Part shown: positions 6,725 through 13,752 of the stretch, in pieces | Layout of the letters: every line of letters starts with the position of its first letter | How positions within the stretch are numbered: position 1 is the first letter of the stretch | Source: Deltaproteobacteria bacterium | GTDB lineage: Bacteria > Desulfobacterota > Desulfobacteria > Desulfobacterales > SURF-15 | Length of the DNA: 21,961 nucleotides | Assembly (NCBI GenBank): GCA_024644775.1 | Contig: JAHEHB010000030.1 | Coordinates: 1 to 21,961, forward strand | Direction: 5' to 3' | Notes under the pieces: generated by a model | Databases searched by the model: none | What the model was told of the DNA's origin: nothing | Seen by the model: the letters and a program-made list of their open reading frames with translations, nothing else | Program-made: the position numbers and the translations under genes

Positions 6725-8725
6725 GTGAATCCGATGCGCATTTTTAAAAAAGAAAATGTATCTCTCTCAGATATTGATGAGCTCCGGCAAACCTTACTCG
6801 ATGCCAAGCTTCCCTTCCAAAATGAAAAAATTGCGTTAAAAGAAATCGAAAAAATCGCAAAGACGAGCCCTTCCTCTGCTGAATATACGATTGGTATCAA
6901 TTACATAGAATATCTCATTAGCTTGCCATGGAACCATATGACCGAGGATAATCTCGATATTGAACGAGCAGAGCGTATTCTCAACGAAGCGCACTATGGT
7001 TTGCCCAATATTAAAGATCGAATTCTTGAGCATTTGGCAGTCCGAATCCTAAAATCTTCCCAACGCCACCGGATATTGGTTGTGGATGATGAAAAAATGA
7101 CGCGAATGAATTTAGAGTATGTTTTCGCTAAGGATGGATATCACGTGCAAACCGCTGCCAACGGGGCCGAGGCCTTGAATTTTCTCGACGATACCTGCTT
7201 TGACGTTCTGGTGACAGATTACAAAATGGGAAAAATAGATGGTATGGATCTGTTGGAGCGGGCCAAAACACAAAATCCCAATACGGAAGTGATTATGATT
7301 ACCGGCTATGCCACCGTGCCCCGGGCCATTGAAGCCATGCGAAAAGGCTCTTATCACTTTCTTACCAAACCGTTGAATCTGGCTGAAATAAGATCCACCA
7401 TTAAAAAAGCACTGTTTAAAAGAAAGTTTCAGCTAACATCAAGAGGGCCGGTGCTCTGTTTTGCGGGTCCGCCCGGCACCGGCAAAACATCCTTGGGAAA
7501 ATCCATCGCTCAAAGTCTGGAAAGAAAATTCATACACATGTCTTTGGCCGGCGTAAAAGACGAAGCCGAAATTCGAGGCCACCGTAGAAGTTATGTAGGG
7601 GCGTTGGCAGGAAGAATTATTCAAGAAATCCGTAGAGGGGAATCAAAAAATCCTGTTTTTATGCTCGATGAAGTTGATAAAATCGGGCAGGATTTCAAAG
7701 GCGATCCCGCCGCAGCGCTGCTGGAAGTCCTCGACCCCGAGCAGAACACTCAGTTTATCGACCATTATTTGGATGTGCCGTTTGATCTATCAAGGGTTAT
7801 GTTTATTACCACGGCCAATACCATCGATCCAATTCCGGAACCGCTTCTGGACCGTCTGGAAGTGCTTTATCTCTCCGGCTATACCGAAGAGGAGAAGATG
7901 AAGATCGCTTCGAAATTTTTGATCCCCTCGGAGATCGAGGATTCCGGACTTTCGGATTACCCCCCTCTCTTTGAGCCAGAAGCGATTCTCAAAATCATCA
8001 GAGATTATACCCGAGAGGCGGGCGTTAGAAATCTTAAAAGAGAGATTGCGGCGATTTGCCGTAAAAAAGCGCGTGAAAGGTTAAGCAACTCGGGAAAAAA
8101 CCAATCCGATATCATCTCCCCGTTTGTAATTGAAGATCTATTAGGCCCTAAAAAATTCTATTTTGAAATTGCGGAGGCGAAAGAAAAAGTGGGTATTACA
8201 ACCGCATTGGCATGGACAGAAGCCGGCGGTGAAATCATATTCATTGAAACCACAAAAATGAAGGGAAAAAATCGTCTTATTTTAACAGGTTCTCTGGGCG
8301 ATGTGATGAAAGAATCTGCGCAGGCAGCGCTCAGTTACATTCGAAGCCATACCGATTTATTCAACATTTTGGAAAATTTTTTCGATCAGCATGATATTCA
8401 TATTCACGTGCCGGCAGGTGCTATTCCCAAAGATGGCCCGTCTGCAGGTCTGCCCATTGCAATCGCTTTAATATCACTGGTTTGCAACCGACCGAGTAGA
8501 AAAGACATGGCGCTAACCGGGGAATTAACATTGAGTGGTCGAATACTTCCGGTGGGTGGTGTGAAAGAAAAGGCGCTTGCGGCTCATAGGGCGGGAGTTA
8601 AATCGGTTGTTTTTCCGGCTAAAAACAAAGCAGATCTCAGGGGCATTCCGGCTGAGATTAAAGCGGCCTTGGAAATCATCACAATAGATGAGTTAGGAGA
8701 AATTATTGATCGCGTGCTACGTTAG
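6725..8725 (+). CDS. Lon-type ATP-dependent protease with an inserted response-regulator receiver domain
   Basis: This is a 666-residue fusion. Residues 10-109 match the Lon helical linker (SSAEYTIGINYIEYLISLPW, TEDNLDIERAERILNEAHYG, DRILEHLAVRIL). Residues 115-232 form a complete receiver: acidic pair Asp121/Asp122, phospho-acceptor Asp165 in VLVTDYKM, Thr193 in MITGYA, Lys215 in LTKP. Lon then resumes at GPVLCFAGPPGTGKTSLGKS (Walker A Lys254), VFMLDEVDKIG (Walker B), ITTANT (sensor 1), LLDRLEV (Arg finger Arg377) and REAGVRNLKRE (sensor 2). The proteolytic domain has PKDGPSAG (Ser573) and GGVKEKALAA (Lys614). The N-terminal substrate-binding domain of classical Lon (about 200 residues) is absent. 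All catalytic residues are present, so it should be an active soluble AAA+ protease. Control by phosphorylation is inferred. Start is GTG 6725; ATG 6734 is the alternative. The CBS gene converges 17 bases beyond the stop. Confidence 0.95.
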   Translation: MNPMRIFKKENVSLSDIDELRQTLLDAKLPFQNEKIALKEIEKIAKTSPSSAEYTIGINYIEYLISLPWNHMTEDNLDIERAERILNEAHYGLPNIKDRILEHLAVRILKSSQRHRILVVDDEKMTRMNLEYVFAKDGYHVQTAANGAEALNFLDDTCFDVLVTDYKMGKIDGMDLLERAKTQNPNTEVIMITGYATVPRAIEAMRKGSYHFLTKPLNLAEIRSTIKKALFKRKFQLTSRGPVLCFAGPPGTGKTSLGKSIAQSLERKFIHMSLAGVKDEAEIRGHRRSYVGALAGRIIQEIRRGESKNPVFMLDEVDKIGQDFKGDPAAALLEVLDPEQNTQFIDHYLDVPFDLSRVMFITTANTIDPIPEPLLDRLEVLYLSGYTEEEKMKIASKFLIPSEIEDSGLSDYPPLFEPEAILKIIRDYTREAGVRNLKREIAAICRKKARERLSNSGKNQSDIISPFVIEDLLGPKKFYFEIAEAKEKVGITTALAWTEAGGEIIFIETTKMKGKNRLILTGSLGDVMKESAQAALSYIRSHTDLFNILENFFDQHDIHIHVPAGAIPKDGPSAGLPIAIALISLVCNRPSRKDMALTGELTLSGRILPVGGVKEKALAAHRAGVKSVVFPAKNKADLRGIPAEIKAALEIITIDELGEIIDRVLR

Positions 8726-8742
8726 GGCATCCAGAATACAAT

Positions 8743-9300
8743 TTATTGATGCATTTGCTCTAATGTGTCCGTTACCGCCAGAAAAAGATCTGTGTCACGG
8801 AGCACGCCGACAAGTTTTTCGCCCTCATAGACAGGGAGCACGGTAATTTTTTTGCGGAAAATCGTTTTAAGGGCATCCATTAAGCTTGCGTCTGCCTCGA
8901 TGGTTCCCTGCAGTTTCAGCATAATGTCGGTTACCTTCGTTTCTGCATTTTTCAAAACGCGTGCATTGAAACCCAGTCTTGATTCATCCAGAGACGATGC
9001 GTCCGCCTCGGCAAAAGTCATTGAAACCCCCAATGCCGACAGTTTCGCTGACAGTCCGCCTGCTATCTCCGGAATAAGCGTGCTTAGAAAAGCCCTGAAG
9101 TCCAAAATTCCCACAAGATTACCGTTGCCATCGATCACAAGGGCCGTCCGGGGACCCGCTTCTGTGCACATCCCTGTTTCCAACTCGCAGTATGAACCCC
9201 TCAAAGCTATGGCAGCCTCCCGCAAAGTCCCATCATTTGTAACCATCGCGTAATTCCTTATTGGAATCATCCTGTCTCTGACCTTTTCTTTTAAAAACAT
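8743..9300 (-). CDS. Two-CBS-domain protein with a TFAEA-containing insert
   Basis: This is a 185-residue soluble regulatory protein. The frame also opens at TTG 9321, but ATG 9298-9300 is preferred because GGGGAG lies eight bases upstream. The first CBS unit covers about residues 5-72 (VRDRMIPI, then TALVIDGNGNLVGILDFRAFL). The second covers about 120-178 (VTDIMLKLQGTIEADASLMDAL, then ITVLPVYEGEKLVGVLRDTDLF). CBS pairs bind adenine nucleotides or related ligands. Between them lies a helical insert with SMTFAEADASSLDES, a fourth instance of the TFAEA motif of the stress genes at 4981-6302. It is the last gene of the leftward set starting with the TauE permease and may regulate it or the neighbouring proteins. 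Confidence 0.88.
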   Translation of the reverse strand: MFLKEKVRDRMIPIRNYAMVTNDGTLREAAIALRGSYCELETGMCTEAGPRTALVIDGNGNLVGILDFRAFLSTLIPEIAGGLSAKLSALGVSMTFAEADASSLDESRLGFNARVLKNAETKVTDIMLKLQGTIEADASLMDALKTIFRKKITVLPVYEGEKLVGVLRDTDLFLAVTDTLEQMHQ

Positions 9301-9351
9301 AAAAGAGTCTCCCCATCCCAATGTTCCATTTTTTCAATATCCCAACTGACG

Positions 9352-9777
9352 TTAATGACTTACCGAAATAATTCCACTGGCCGCTACTAAAAGGATAATT
9401 GCTTCAAGCAATGCCAGCATCGCATAGATTCTGTCTTTGTTTTTGAAAAGAATGGGTACGATTGATAGATAGCAAAAGATAGTAACCCCTGCCAGAATGA
9501 CAATACCGATAAAATTGATAAAGTCTCCGTAGCTCAGCATGCCGACCCAAGCCCAACCCGCTTCAATATTGGCATGTTGAAGATAATCATGGACATTCAT
9601 GGTCCAGTAACGGGATAGCTCATTCAAGGGAACATATGGATTCATAATGCCAAAAGCGTAGATTATGAATGTTACAAAAAGACTCAGTAATCCAACGATC
9701 ATACCCTTTTCCAGAACTCTGGCATAAAGAAACTGCTCGGCTGTCGGTTCTAAGGAGATGTCACGTTCTTTTTCCAT
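9352..9777 (-). CDS. Small three-helix membrane protein, DUF1634-like, partner of the TauE permease
   Basis: This is a 141-residue integral membrane protein. ATG 9775-9777 is chosen because AGGAGA precedes it and because a longer version would overlap the upstream gene. Likely spans are about residues 25-45, 86-110 and 116-138. The pattern GIVILAGVTIFCYLSIVPILFKNKDRIYAML resembles the last two helices of DUF1634 proteins, which are often encoded next to TauE/SafE permeases; the assignment is by pattern only. A hydrophilic part with several aromatic residues (about 47-84, LNELSRYWTMNVHDYLQ) separates span one from span two. It lies 64 bases after the TauE gene and 51 bases before the CBS gene, so an operon is likely. 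It is probably an accessory subunit for anion or sulfite efflux. Confidence 0.75.
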   Translation of the reverse strand: MEKERDISLEPTAEQFLYARVLEKGMIVGLLSLFVTFIIYAFGIMNPYVPLNELSRYWTMNVHDYLQHANIEAGWAWVGMLSYGDFINFIGIVILAGVTIFCYLSIVPILFKNKDRIYAMLALLEAIILLVAASGIISVSH

Positions 9778-9841
9778 TTTTTTCTCCTGCTGATATGTAG
9801 CGTTTATTCTTATCCATGTCATTAACCGGCGTTTTCGTTGA

Positions 9842-10795
9842 TTACGAGGCAAGTCCCTTGATAAATGCTCTAACACCGGCAAAGGCAAGAATCCCAATGA
9901 CCGTCCACCGAATAAACGTCGGCCTCGCGATTTTGAGAAGATGTACGCCTATAAAGGACCCCAGCATAATTCCTACGATAGAAGGGACAACCATCATAGG
10001 AATGACGCAGCCTTTGTTCATATAAATCCACGCAGCGGATGTGTCTGTGATCGAAAGTAGAAACTTGCTGGTTGCAACACTGATTTTAAGAGGTGCGCCC
10101 ATGACGAGATTGAGTACCGGCACATTTGCCCAGCCGGCGCCAAGTCCGAACATCCCTGCCATGATACCGATGATGATAAACAACGCTAAACCCAGTGGGG
10201 TTCTGTGTATTTTCCAGTTGATGAGCTGGCCGGTACTGGCTTCCTGGTAAACGCCATATATTCGAAGGGTCGATGAAAGGTTATCGGCCTGAGGGACATC
10301 CGGGAATTCGGATTTTTTGGCGGTTAACATCAAAATACAGATGCCGATAATCGTCGCACCAAGACAAATCTGAATAATGTTTGTCGGTAGTGCAAGTCCT
10401 ATCATGGCGCCTGCGATTGCGCAAGTGGAAGCAATAAGCGCTACGGGAATCGCCAGCCTTAGGCTCGCAAGATTCATTTTCAGGAGTCCGGGTCCGGCAG
10501 CCAAAGCACCGGAAAGTGCCACCAGTAGACCGGTTCCCCGAACAAAATCGAGATGAAAAGGGAAAAAGCCGCTGACAATGGGAACAAAGAGAACACCTCC
10601 ACCGACGCCGCCAAGCACTGCGAACACCCCCATGACAAATGTAACCAATAAAAGTACAAGCGGCCAAAACCACCAGGAATGCTGGGCGGTTGTCCCAGCG
10701 GTTTCTGCAGGTGTGGTTGCGTACGCAGGCATTATCCATAGCGACACGAAACCGAAAAACAGCAACATGGATAGCAATTTTAGATTCATCCTCAT
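9842..10795 (-). CDS. TauE/SafE (TSUP) family anion permease
   Basis: This is a 317-residue inner-membrane protein. The frame extends to 10819, but ATG 10793-10795 follows GAGGAGG at six bases and is preferred. The N-terminus (MRMNLKLLSMLLFFGFVSLW, then MPAYA) looks like a signal peptide or first span. Two TSUP repeats follow. The first is FVMGVFAVLGGVGGGVLFVPI with FVRGTGLLVALSGALAAGPG; the second is IIGIMAGMFGLGAGWANVPVLN with KISVATSKFLLSITD. Family members move sulfite, sulfonates, sulfoacetate or other small sulfur or organic anions; the substrate here is unknown. In a sulfate reducer, export of sulfite or uptake of an organosulfur anion would be natural. It heads the leftward set with the DUF1634-like and CBS genes and diverges from the second cytidylate-kinase-like gene. 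Confidence 0.92.
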   Translation of the reverse strand: MRMNLKLLSMLLFFGFVSLWIMPAYATTPAETAGTTAQHSWWFWPLVLLLVTFVMGVFAVLGGVGGGVLFVPIVSGFFPFHLDFVRGTGLLVALSGALAAGPGLLKMNLASLRLAIPVALIASTCAIAGAMIGLALPTNIIQICLGATIIGICILMLTAKKSEFPDVPQADNLSSTLRIYGVYQEASTGQLINWKIHRTPLGLALFIIIGIMAGMFGLGAGWANVPVLNLVMGAPLKISVATSKFLLSITDTSAAWIYMNKGCVIPMMVVPSIVGIMLGSFIGVHLLKIARPTFIRWTVIGILAFAGVRAFIKGLAS

Positions 10796-10871
10796 CTGAT
10801 TCCTCCTCAAATACATCATTTGTGCCAGACCGAGCAGTAGAAAAAATCGAGAATCTAATGTAACAAATGAA

Positions 10872-10895
10872 GGGATAAGGTCAATTTCTTATCCC
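10872..10895. promoter_or_regulatory. Perfect spaced dyad in the TauE/kinase-like divergent region
   Basis: GGGATAAG (10872-10879) and CTTATCCC (10888-10895) are perfect inverted repeats around an 8-base centre. There is no T-run, and the site is 77 bases upstream of the TauE start. It is a candidate operator or 5-prime leader hairpin. Confidence 0.5.
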
Positions 10896-10941
10896 AAGCC
10901 GTGATTTGAATAAGCTATAAAAGCAATTATCAACGACGTAT

Positions 10942-10970
10942 CGAATATCGGAGCTTTTTATCCCTGTCAA
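10942..10970 (-). promoter_or_regulatory. Possible promoter for the TauE set
   Basis: On the minus strand TTGACA (10970-10965) is followed after 17 bases by TATTCG (10947-10942). The -35 element is perfect and the -10 element is weak. It would transcribe through the dyad at 10872-10895. Confidence 0.35.
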
Positions 10971-10989
10971 ATCAAAAGTGTAAAGAGTC

Positions 10990-11018
10990 TTGACGAATGA
11001 TCGACCCGCGAGCATAAT
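10990..11018 (+). promoter_or_regulatory. Sigma-70 type promoter for the second cytidylate-kinase-like gene
   Basis: TTGACG (10990-10995) and CATAAT (11013-11018) are separated by exactly 17 bases. Transcription would start near 11025, giving a leader of about 60 bases with GGGGAC before ATG 11087. Confidence 0.55.
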
Positions 11019-11086
11019 AAAAAAAGACATTTATGATTGATCGGGCATAAGCGAAACGTTAATTCTTCAGGACAGGGGACACATGT

Positions 11087-11893
11087 ATGTCGATAATCAC
11101 CATTTCAAGGGGTTCATATAGCCGTGGAAAAGAGGTCGCCGAAAAATTGGCGAAAAGATTAAACTACGAATGCATCTCCCGGGAAATTCTCATAGAAGCC
11201 TCTGAACAGTTTAATATACCGGAAATCAAACTCGTTCGAGCCATTCATGATGCACCTTCGATATTGGACCGATTCATCTACGGAAAGGAAAAATATATCG
11301 CCTTTATTCGTTCGGCCTTGTTGAATCATGTAACACAGGACAACATGGTTTACCATGGTATTGCGGGTCACTTTTTTCTCCGGAAAATTCCGAACGTGCT
11401 GAAAGTGCGGATCACGGCTGAAATGGAAAACCGTGTTCAGGAAGAAATGCGGCGTGAGAATATACCTGCTGAAAAGGCGCGTTACATTCTTGTAAAAGAC
11501 GATGAAGAGCGTCGAAAATGGGGTCTTCGCCTTTACGGGGTGGATACATGGGATTCAAGATTGTACGATTTGGTTTTACACATTGATGCCCTATCGATTG
11601 ACGACGCGGTAAACATTATTTACTATGCAACACAACGCCCCTGTTTCCAGACGACTCCCGATCTCCAAAAACTTCTTAAGGATCTATCCCTTGCTGCGCG
11701 GGTGCAGGCGGCGCTGATTGAAAACCTTCCGACGGCAAACGTAAACGCCCAAGACGGTGTTGTTTATATTTCCCTGAAAATTCCATTGTCCCAATCAAGA
11801 GTGCTTACGGAAAAAGCCCGAATTATCGCAGAAGTTGTGACGGGGGTAAAGGATGTGAAGGTATCCACCATTCCCCTGGGCATGGAGGATTAA
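11087..11893 (+). CDS. Cytidylate-kinase-like protein with BON-like C-terminus (copy 2)
   Basis: This is a 268-residue paralogue of the protein at 1754-2605. Both open I-I-T-I-S-R-G-S then GKE, followed by a YEC(I/V)SREIL block and HDAPSILDR, so both keep the same altered nucleotide-binding loop (SRGSYSRGKEVAEKLA). The kinase-like part runs to about residue 190. From about 197 the pattern VQAALIENLPTANVNAQDGV and then VTGVKDVKVSTI resembles a BON domain. GGGGAC precedes the ATG and a sigma-70 type promoter is visible at 10990-11018. It appears to be a single-gene transcript, unlike copy 1, which lies inside the permease-kinase set. Enzyme activity is uncertain; a ligand-sensing or phosphotransfer role is possible. 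The BON-like tail suggests contact with membrane or lipid, which is inference. Confidence 0.85.
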   Translation: MSIITISRGSYSRGKEVAEKLAKRLNYECISREILIEASEQFNIPEIKLVRAIHDAPSILDRFIYGKEKYIAFIRSALLNHVTQDNMVYHGIAGHFFLRKIPNVLKVRITAEMENRVQEEMRRENIPAEKARYILVKDDEERRKWGLRLYGVDTWDSRLYDLVLHIDALSIDDAVNIIYYATQRPCFQTTPDLQKLLKDLSLAARVQAALIENLPTANVNAQDGVVYISLKIPLSQSRVLTEKARIIAEVVTGVKDVKVSTIPLGMED

Positions 11894-11955
11894 GATCCAT
11901 CGTTCTTTCATAACCAAGATGAAAACAGGATCACTTTGATACGAGCGAAGCCGCT

Positions 11956-12084
11956 GTCCGGACGGCCAGTTTGATCAAACAGTAAACTTCATGAAGTTTC
12001 GTATAAATTGTTTAGGGTTTTTCAACCTCGGAACGTTGAACTCTGAACCGCTCAATCTATGTTTAATGTTCATGTAAAACCCTA
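11956..12084. repeat. Cluster of palindromes in the convergent gap after the kinase-like gene
   Basis: Three perfect palindromes follow each other: GTCCGGAC (11956-11963), GTTTGATCAAAC (11969-11980) and AAACTTCATGAAGTTT (11984-11999). A wider inverted repeat follows, TAGGGTTTT (12013-12021) with AAAACCCTA (12076-12084). It encloses TTCAAC/GTTGAA and several GAAC words. The convergent genes on either side suggest a bidirectional terminator role, though long U-runs are missing. GGCCAGTTTGATCAAAC at 11964-11980 recurs, 14 of 17 bases, at 15754-15770. Confidence 0.55.
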
Positions 12085-12137
12085 TTTCATTGGGTCTTAT
12101 CAAAATCTAACGTGAAGGAATCGAGTCGCCGTTTGCG

Positions 12138-12926
12138 TCAGTTTTTTATCCGGATAACAGCTTCTTTCAAATATTGAAACACATCCGATCCCTCCATGGG
12201 AGCATTCTCAGTTCCTTTGGCAACCTGGTGAAGCAATTCGATGTTTTTTTTATCAAGACTTCCAATGGTCGCTTCCATCAATCTTAACGAATTTTCAAAG
12301 GAACCGTATATGACAACCGGGCCAAGAAACGTTTCTGCAGTGTCACTATGGCTCAATTTGCCCATCATCTCAAAGCGGTCCAATTTAAACGGTTTTGGTG
12401 TCGGACAATAGTCGAGAAGCTCTGCAAATAACGTTAAAGACTCACGGACGCTCTCTATGTTGCCTGTTGCCAGAGCAACAGCGCCCTCATCTGCGATGGC
12501 TTCGATATCGGTTTTGTCGAATGAAAGGTCGAGCATATCGATACATTCTTTTTGGATGGTTTTAACGGATTCTTCTTTTCTACTGATCACCACATCCGAA
12601 TCGTTCAGTATTTTTTTGATGTTCCGAATACTCACCATTTCCTTAACGGTAGGGCTCTTGCGTAAACCGATATCATGAGCGGAGGTATGATAGACCGCAA
12701 GGTCATTGTCCAGGACAAGGAGTTTACCCTGATTGGCATCGCCTTCCAGAATGTATAGGTCAAGATCTCGTTCCTTCAAATTCTTAAAGGAACCCATCTC
12801 CAACAGCTGGATCATGGCATCTTTGTCGATTTTTCTGCCACTGTCAGGCGGACCCACAGACGCAAGCACCTTATCGGTGACCGTATCGATCTGAATTTTT
12901 GTTAAAAGATTTTCTTTAAAGCTCAA
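12138..12926 (-). CDS. Unidentified soluble protein, divergent from tmc
   Basis: I do not recognise a family for this 262-residue protein. No signal peptide, membrane span or metal-binding Cys cluster is visible. It has an acidic, mostly helical composition. Notable stretches are LDLYILEGDANQGKLLVLDN (beta-rich, about residues 54-73), IRNIKKILNDSDVVISRKEE and LDYCPTPKPFKLDRFEMMGK. The most upstream possible start is TTG 12924-12926, because an in-frame stop lies shortly before it; the ribosome binding site is poor and a later GTG is possible. It lies 65 bases after a small membrane-anchored gene, and both point away from tmcDCBA. A link to the redox complex is only suggested by position. Confidence 0.7.
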   Translation of the reverse strand: MSFKENLLTKIQIDTVTDKVLASVGPPDSGRKIDKDAMIQLLEMGSFKNLKERDLDLYILEGDANQGKLLVLDNDLAVYHTSAHDIGLRKSPTVKEMVSIRNIKKILNDSDVVISRKEESVKTIQKECIDMLDLSFDKTDIEAIADEGAVALATGNIESVRESLTLFAELLDYCPTPKPFKLDRFEMMGKLSHSDTAETFLGPVVIYGSFENSLRLMEATIGSLDKKNIELLHQVAKGTENAPMEGSDVFQYLKEAVIRIKN

Positions 12927-12991
12927 AAGGCAGCCATCCGAACCCTATTGGTAGGTTTTTCATGCAGAGAATGAAATAAGTTGATTTTATT

Positions 12992-13489
12992 CTAAGTTCT
13001 CGATGGCAGATCGAAAGGATTCCCACAGACTTTCCATCTGCCGTTTTCGTTTCGGACCGGTATAATCGCCTCAACCGTTTGAGGTTTGCTGAAACCAAAC
13101 ACTTGCGCTACGATTGCATAGAGTGGATTCATGGCAAATCGCCGTTTTCCAAGAAGTTGAACTTCAGCAGATGTTTCATCTCTTTTGAGCGTTTTTGTTT
13201 TTATATCGTAAAGCCTCGTTTTCATATAACTCAAGCTAAATCCTCGTTCTTTTGCTTGTTGGGCGATAGAATACCGGTAATACTGCACGGCATCCATGTC
13301 TCCAATGGTTTGCAGATCCTGGCAGAGCCGGCCGGCCATGGATGGGTTCAGCATAAAATAGGCTTTTGAAAATTCGATTGCCGCCCGAGTCGGCGTATCG
13401 TGTCGATCCGCAACGACAAGAATCATCTGAAAAATAACTGCCGCCAGTAGCGTCAGTACAAGAGGAGTAAACCGTTTATATTGTACCAT
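12992..13489 (-). CDS. Unidentified protein with one N-terminal membrane anchor
   Basis: This is a 165-residue protein. The frame extends to 13573, but ATG 13487-13489 with AAGGAG upstream gives a typical membrane-anchored start: a short basic end (MVQYKRF) and then a hydrophobic helix (TPLVLTLLAAVIFQMILVVA). The rest would be outside the cytoplasm. It contains TRAAIEFSKAYFMLNPSMAG early and closes with VEAIIPVRNENGRWKVCGNP, a pattern like NTF2-fold (DUF4878-type) domains, which end in a strand with x-G-x-W-K-V. The family assignment is weak. It is the first leftward gene of the pair divergent from tmcD, 263 bases away, and may share regulation with tmc. Confidence 0.7.
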   Translation of the reverse strand: MVQYKRFTPLVLTLLAAVIFQMILVVADRHDTPTRAAIEFSKAYFMLNPSMAGRLCQDLQTIGDMDAVQYYRYSIAQQAKERGFSLSYMKTRLYDIKTKTLKRDETSAEVQLLGKRRFAMNPLYAIVAQVFGFSKPQTVEAIIPVRNENGRWKVCGNPFDLPSRT

Positions 13490-13597
13490 TGATTCATTCT
13501 CCTTACATCGTGGGATACGCTTCAGGATCTTAATGTAACGCCCCTCATTACCATGGAATTTTTTTTCAGACAAGCGCTTTTTCGCCTGAAAGGGTTA

Positions 13598-13626
13598 TTG
13601 ACAAGATACACTAAAGGTGAGACACT
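13598..13626 (+). promoter_or_regulatory. Weak candidate promoter upstream of tmcD
   Basis: TTGACA at 13598-13603 is a perfect -35 element, but the hexamer 17 bases on (GACACT, 13621-13626) is a poor -10 match. No sigma-54 element was found in this divergent region, although a control region must exist here. Confidence 0.3.
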
Positions 13627-13752
13627 AATCCCTTTATTAAAATTGAATTTTCGCCTTTAGCAGACATTTTCTTATTTCCCAAGCAGCTTATCGGGCTTAT
13701 TTTTTCGGGCTGTCTGTCTGTTTTACTGAGGAATTCAGAGGGAGAGAATCGC

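Noticed and set aside
10771..10835. Sigma-54 type element TGGCAC just upstream of the TauE gene on the minus strand
   Set aside because: The -12 part reads ATGTA without the GC pair, and the start would fall on the ribosome binding site.
12916..13098. 60-residue minus-strand frame between the two unidentified genes
   Set aside because: It overlaps the end of the membrane-anchored gene in another frame and has no convincing start or motif.
13564..13591. TTTCAG/CTGAAA inverted repeat in the tmcD divergent region
   Set aside because: The inner GCG/CGC pairs are not symmetrically spaced; the dyad is weak and can arise by chance in this composition.
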